Translations under genes and position numbers: made by a program
DNA from: Gentiana macrophylla
Lineage: Eukaryota; Streptophyta; Magnoliopsida; Gentianales; Gentianaceae
DNA: 64,000 bases
Reading direction: 5' to 3'
NCBI GenBank assembly: GCA_026214975.1
Contig: JAOBSW010000322.1
Coordinates: 1 to 64,000, forward strand
Notes under the pieces: model-generated
What the model saw: only the letters and a program-made list of their open reading frames with translations
The model's database searches: none
Told to the model about the DNA's origin: nothing
Shown here: piece by piece, positions 59,138 to 64,000 of the stretch
How positions within the stretch are numbered: position 1 is the stretch's first letter
Layout: every line of letters begins with the position of its first letter

Positions 59138-59149
59138 CAAAGGGGAAAT
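59138..59149 (+). other. Polypurine tract of Copia D
   Basis: CAAAGGGGAAAT directly before TGTTGG. It is preceded by GGCATCATCAAA, a phrase also found inverted near the polypurine tract of B (TTTGGCATCATAAAA). Confidence 0.88.
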
Positions 59150-60900
59150 TGTTGGAAATAAAATTTTTGTTTTGATGATAATTCATCATATTTATTCAAA
59201 GTATTATCTTAACCTCATTGATGAAGTTTGAAGCTATTTGTTATAGTGAAAAGCTAAAAGATGTCTAGAAGCCCGAATGTTTAGGTTTTACTAGAATCGA
59301 TATTTGTATAGGTTACATCGGACAAGCCTTTGTAATAGTTAGTGTGTCGTAAAAGCGGCGGAAGTCATTTAGAAAACTTGAAATCATCAAGATAAACAAA
59401 CCGACTCAGGATACACCAATATGAAAGCAGAAGAAGATAAGTTATTTGAGGACACAGACTCAGTTGGCTTATCTGGAAGATGAAGAAATGAGGGTCACAG
59501 ACTCAGTTACTGAAGATTGAAGAACTGAGGGTTCAAACTCAGTTATGAAGACTATGTCGAGACTGTAAAGTTAGACTTCGGGCAAGATTGTGGTGACGTG
59601 AACTGACTTTATGGATCTTGTATGAAGACCTTAGAATCAAAAGGACAATGAATTCTTAGAAGACAATGAGTCATGGTGTACTCTGATTAAGTCAATTATA
59701 ATCCGGTGAAAAACTGGAGTACTGATATTTGAAGAAGAGTAAAATCTCATTTAACGCTCCAAGTCAGTCAAGAAACGGACAAGTGATAATCTCAGTATAA
59801 AACTGATAAGGAAACTTAGTTTTATATGTCAGTCATCCGAAAAATAGATATTACAGTCGAACGTTATAAAGGAAGCAATTTTATTGGATGAGTTACTGAC
59901 ACATCAGAACGATCAGAAAATGTATCCGTTACAAGATAGACGTTGATACAATTCGAATTCAAGCCAAATGAACGTTGGACCTCACACTATAAATATAGGA
60001 CTTTGCACCAAGGGTTATATATGAAGATTTAACAGATTTACAAGAATATTTGTGCATTAGTCTCTTTATTCGAATTGCTATCATCTCTGTGCTATAACAA
60101 GATCATATCTAGAATTTCTTTAAGTGTTCAAGCTACAAAGAATTTATCAAGAATCAGACACTTTGGAGAACCACAAACAAGAATCAATTCATTGATTCTC
60201 AACCAAACTTTGATTCTATATCAAAGGTTTAGACTGTGAAGCAAACCGGGAAGGTTTTGTCAAGGACAGTTGTTGCAAGCAGTCGGGCAGACTGTGTTTG
60301 TTGTGGTAGCTAGTGAAGAGGCAATTCAACCCTCCAAAGACCAGTGTTCAAGCAATTGAAGTGCAGCAATTCTACCTGTTCTACAACTGTTTAGATAGTG
60401 AAGCTAGGGATTAGCCAAGGACTATTGTTTAGGACTTTTTGTAACAGTTCACCTCAAGAAGTTCTAGTGGAATTTTCCTCCGCACCACAAGGGAAGAGAG
60501 GACGTACAAGATTACACCACCTTGAACCTCTATAATATTAGCCTTATTTACTTTACGCATTTATTTATTTACTCAACATTTACTTACAACATTTTGATAA
60601 TTGATTGTTATACACTTCACAGTTCACAAACTGACATTCATCAGAATTCAGTTTACCACACTCAGCTTTCATAAAAGAATAACAAGATCAAGAAAAAGGC
60701 TAGAAATATATCCGCTTCCGGTTGACTCAGATTTTGCTTCAATCAGTTTGACTTAATCTCAGCTCAGTCAGCTTAACTCCACACAAGTTCTAACTGAACC
60801 TTAATTTGTTTTAAATTCAGTTTAGGAAAGTTTTTGGTGACAAGTTTATTCACCCCCTCCCCCCCTCTAAACTTGTGTTAGCCTTCCCAAGGGACCAACA
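59150..60900 (+). repeat. 3' LTR of Copia D
   Basis: 1751 bp, from TGTTGGAAATAAAATTT to GGGACCAACA. TATAAATA lies at 59988-59995. The C-rich tract near the end is interrupted by one T. Confidence 0.95.
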
Positions 60901-60905
60901 ATATC

Positions 60906-62672
60906 GTCGGATCAATCAAAGATTGACCCGATTACGCAGCGGAATGCATCTGATCTAGATCTAAGCGAAACAAAGAACATAAAGTAAAGAGCAAACTACA
61001 AGGGGGTTTGGATTTTACCTTTTTATGGTGCTTAACTCCAAGATCAAAAATAGTATCCACGCAAGTTGAGAAGCCACAGCTTTCCAACGTGTGTCTCCCA
61101 GCAACACCAGGTGGATGGTGTTTCCCGCCGCCGGACCTCCTTGATATGCTACTTTGAAAACCCAAAGTTTTCTAAACTCGAACCCAAGTATTATAGCAAA
61201 AAATTCCAAGCTATAATACACTTAAGAATGGTGTGTTTTATGTATGTCAAAAGGCTTGGGAGAACTCTTTTTATATAGGAGAGTAATCCTTGTCCTCCAA
61301 GGATTTAATAATTAAGAGATAATTAATAGATTAATCCTTATTCCAAATAAAAGATAAATAAAATGATTATCCCAAAAAAATTAGGATAAATCATATTATT
61401 ATCTAATATTCCATGAATTATCAATTAACAAATAAAAGATAAATCACACATTAAATAATTATCCGAGAAAACTAATTCCTTGACAAATAATTAATGAAAC
61501 ATGCACCCAAACCTAAATTAAATAAGGTCCATGCGCATTTTTCCACACCTTGGGCCGAGTCCACGAAAAATGTATTTTCATGTATTTAATTATCTAGTCC
61601 AACTAAACAATTAATCCACATATCAAATTAAATAGCCCAGTCCACTATTTAATTATAATTGAGGTGAAACGACGAGAAAACTAATTATGCTATTTTGGGA
61701 GCCACGTGGGGGAACATGAACTTATATTCAGTAGCTACACTAAAATTATTCATCAGACAGAATAATTATATCCAACCTATTAATTCCGGGATTACACCAC
61801 CATAAACCCGAAACTAAACTCTATCGAATATAGATAACTTACACTCAATTTATGAGTCGAAAGCGTCCACTGATATAATCATTACATACGGATAAATCCT
61901 CCTTAGACTGTTCATTTCGATTCGGGATATTTCCGTAAACCCTTCTCGAAACATATTATCCTCATTTACCATTACCCTCTAGTGATCAATTAGTTCATAA
62001 ATATGATATGAACTCGGCTGATCGATCAGTTTCTAGGGTTAACAAATAAAGGAACTGTCTATCTACTTCCTGAGGAAAGGAATGGATTCCATATATGTGA
62101 TAGCACAGACTACTCACTCATCCCAGAATAGAGCCAACGAGAAGTGTTGGACCACATACTGCGAAGTGATCCTTACTAACACATCAAACTCTACCCTCGT
62201 CTAAGCAGTTGTCTGTGATCACCTCAGGATTGAGATTAATCCATATATGATCATCTTGTGATTTGATAAGGCTTCTCGATTACGGAAATATATCGAGAAC
62301 TCAAATCAAATCGGTCCAGCCCTATATGATTATCATCGTATATAAATGCCCCATTAGGTACCCTATTACCGACAGTCCGGATAAGACTGTCACACCTAAA
62401 GTGTTCTGGGTGCATTATTAGCAAATTAATCTAGAGACTCGTACTCAGATTAATAAATGCTACGGACTAAGTTAATTTTAAGTATATTTCACAAAATCAA
62501 TCCTCGTGTGTATAACCATACACTGAGTTATGTGATTACATAATCAATATACTTAGGGTTTTTTGTAGTGTATTAATATTTCCAATAAATGTGAATAAAT
62601 AAGATGAAATAAATTCTGTCATTTATTTAAATAAAACAATTACAAATTGTCTTTGGGGCATAAAACCTAACA
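60906..62672 (-). repeat. 5' LTR of Copia C, right part
   Basis: The remainder of the 5' LTR of C after the insertion of D, beginning after the second ATATC. It matches 35943-37712 throughout and ends CCTAACA, then the ACTTC duplication at 62673-62677. It would look like a solo LTR if the nine bases at 43779 were missed. Confidence 0.95.
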
Positions 62673-62677
62673 ACTTC

Positions 62678-63482
62678 TTCACTGAGCTGCTGCATATAAA
62701 ACTGTTCCTAACAATCAGCTGGTGGAGTCACTCAGCTAATTACTCCAGTTAGCTGCTTCTTATGACTTAATCAATTTCTATCATTCCCAACTCAGTTCTC
62801 AACTTGCTGAATCTTTCACGACTGAGTGGTTTTGTGAAGATGTCAGCCAATTGATCTATAGTTGGTATGTATCTTAGGATAACATCTCATTTTTCAACAT
62901 GACCTCTGATAAAGTGATGTCTCACATCAATATGCTTTGTTCTTGAATGCAATACTGGATTTTCAGTAATGGATATTGCATTTGTGTTATCACACATGAT
63001 TGGAATTGTCTTTTCCTCCATTCTATAGTCTCTTAGATGTTGTGTGATCCATAGCACTTGTGCACAACATCTGCCTGCTGCTATATATTCTACTTCAGTA
63101 GTTGATGTGGATATAGAGTTTTGCTTTTTGCTAAACCATGATACTAGTCCTGCCTAGCATTTAACAAGTTCTAGAGGTGGTTTTTCTATCTATCTTGCAT
63201 CCAGCATAGTCAGAGTCTGAATATGATATTAGCTTGAATCCTCCATCTTTTGGATACCAAATTCCAACATTGATAGTGTTCTTCAGGTATTCGATTATTC
63301 TTTTGGCTGCTAAAAGGTGAGATTCCTTTGGTTGAGTTTGAAATCTTGAACATACTCATACTGCAAATGCTATATCAGGTCTGCTTGCAGTTAGATAGAG
63401 TAGAGATCCAATGATTCCTCTATAGAGCTTTTGATCAACATCCTTTCCATTTTCATCATTTCCATGAATTACTCTTGCAGAC
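62678..63482 (-). pseudogene. RNase H end of pol, Copia B
   Basis: The minus strand reads from 63482: DVDQKLYRGIIGSLLYLTASRPDIAF (RT end), then RNase H with WFSKKQNSISTSTTEVEYIAAG (63120 region), MCDNTNAISITENP, TKHIDVRHHFI and QLADIFTKPL, ending with TAA at 62767-62769. It resembles the RNase H of D (55399-56098). Frames are broken near 63350 and 63180. Its place next to the C duplication shows it is the continuation of Copia B. Confidence 0.85.
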
Positions 63483-64000
63483 TGACGATGCCAGAAACTG
63501 AACCTACCTACGTGTCACCTCTTTAGTGGATCAACATTAAAGGTGGAGAGAGAAACGGTAATGGCCCGGCTACTCGCCACATTGTTCCTAAGACGGCCAG
63601 TGCTTAGGACCGACCTCCGGTGATCGTAGACAGGTCCGGATTCAGCCCGGACCTATGCAGGTCGGCCAACACTTGTATCCTAATATACCTTTGACCGACC
63701 CTATCGGTTGGGTTAAGTCCCTCTCAGACCTACCATTCTACACATAAAACTCTGAGCTCATGACAACTTGGCTATTCTCCCCGACCTCTGTAGATCGGTT
63801 CAACCAGTCCAGCTTAGGCCATCTAAGTCAGCCAGAGTCCATCCTCAATCGTATCTCCCACGAGTGTGATAATAAGTTAAATATGGGGAGAATCCTCCAT
63901 ATTTAATACTCTAATCGTGACATTCAAATATACACGCAATTATCTCCAACAATTAAGGAGATTAAATCATAGATATATTTTCCTTAGGGAACACGGCAAT
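63483..64000. mobile_element. Unidentified insertion in B, probably an LTR start
   Basis: Copia pol similarity stops abruptly near 63482 and unrelated, more GC-rich sequence beginning TGACGATGCCAGAAAC takes over. It carries repeated GACCGAC and GGTCGG phrases (63600-63700, 63780). There is no coding signal. An LTR or other insertion running past the window edge is the simplest reading. Confidence 0.4.

Larger units (their letters stand above)
43788..60900 (+). mobile_element. Copia D (SIRE/Maximus-like), complete, hosting E
   Basis: A plus-strand Copia of about 12 kb once E is removed. LTRs are 43788-45517 (1730 bp) and 59150-60900 (1751 bp), and the target duplication ATATC is exact (43783-43787, 60901-60905). 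It holds gag, pol and a third ORF between pol and the 3' LTR, the layout of SIRE/Maximus elements. It is inserted nine bases inside the 5' LTR terminus of C. Confidence 0.95.
35934..62672 (-). mobile_element. Copia C, complete, hosting D in its 5' LTR
   Basis: A minus-strand Copia of about 9.6 kb once D is subtracted. The 3' LTR is 35934-37712 (1779 bp). The 5' LTR is split into 43779-43787 and 60906-62672 (1776 bp in total). The target duplication ACTTC flanks it (35929-35933 and 62673-62677). PBS, gag, pol and PPT are all present. The gag-pol type, long LTRs and a GTGGGAGAT polypurine tract resemble the Angela/Tork-like group; the lineage call is tentative. Confidence 0.95.

Noticed and set aside
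60906..62672. Solo LTR of a C-type element
   Set aside because: The nine missing terminal bases lie at 43779-43787 and the ATATC duplication of D explains the split, so it is the 5' LTR of C.
62695..62711. Possible LTR terminus (ACTGTTCCTAACA) similar to the B LTR end
   Set aside because: It lies between the B RNase H stop and the C duplication, the expected B spacer; no LTR body adjoins it.
1..64000. tRNA or rRNA genes
   Set aside because: Only tRNA-complementary primer sites of retroelements were seen; no cloverleaf or rRNA sequence was recognised by eye.

Overview
This 64 kb window looks like repeat-rich chromosomal DNA of a dicot plant. It is AT-rich, has plant-type Copia, Athila-like Ty3/gypsy, hAT, PIF/Harbinger and Stowaway elements, and contains no intact host gene that I can support. 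Almost every coding stretch is a decayed transposon reading frame broken by stops and frameshifts. I cannot name the species from the sequence.

Left third (1-22.7 kb). A gypsy-like LTR (element K, about 1173-8007) is split by a short-LTR Copia (element X, 2026-6906, 295-bp LTRs, target-site duplication AATAA). An (AT)33 microsatellite follows, then a hAT transposon (about 8194-13014) with a ruined transposase, GC-rich subterminal motifs and a 292-bp tandem array. Next come a PIF/Harbinger-type MITE (13393-13966, TTA duplication), a Stowaway MITE (14199-14453, TA duplication), a weak gene-like fragment (14867-15298) and several small tandem repeats. A reverse-strand Copia pol scrap (16985-17701) is cut by a reverse-strand Copia LTR (element G, 17702-19630) with decayed internal sequence running to 22697.

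Middle (22.7-29.8 kb). Element F (22698-28988, minus strand, duplication GATCG) has nearly equal LTRs of 1808 and 1807 bp, an Athila-type primer binding site and a 2.7-kb internal region without gag or pol. It is a compact non-autonomous element, apparently young. To its right lies a minus-strand Athila-like integrase fragment.

Right half (29.8-64 kb). A stack of retrotransposons is nested inside that integrase: Copia A (plus, 29770 onward) contains Copia B (minus, 31839 onward), which contains Copia C (minus, 35934-62672, duplication ACTTC), which contains Copia D (plus, 43788-60900, duplication ATATC), which contains Copia E (plus, 47997-53121, duplication GTATC). C, D and E are fully bounded with perfect 5-bp duplications, so their insertion order is directly readable. 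A, B and D are related long-LTR Copia elements of SIRE/Maximus type. B and D keep a third reading frame after pol, each with its own promoter-like leader. A further unidentified insertion probably begins in B near 63483 and runs off the window.

The most interesting signals are the five-deep nest, the extra 3' reading frames with private promoter-like sequence, the duplicated hairpin plus polypurine module and the CTTCCG cluster of element F, the conserved 14-bp LTR hairpin shared by X and E, a U5 block shared by three diverged LTR families, and a pattern in which CTG/CAG in one LTR copy reads as CG in the other, which may be a methylation-linked sequencing artefact.
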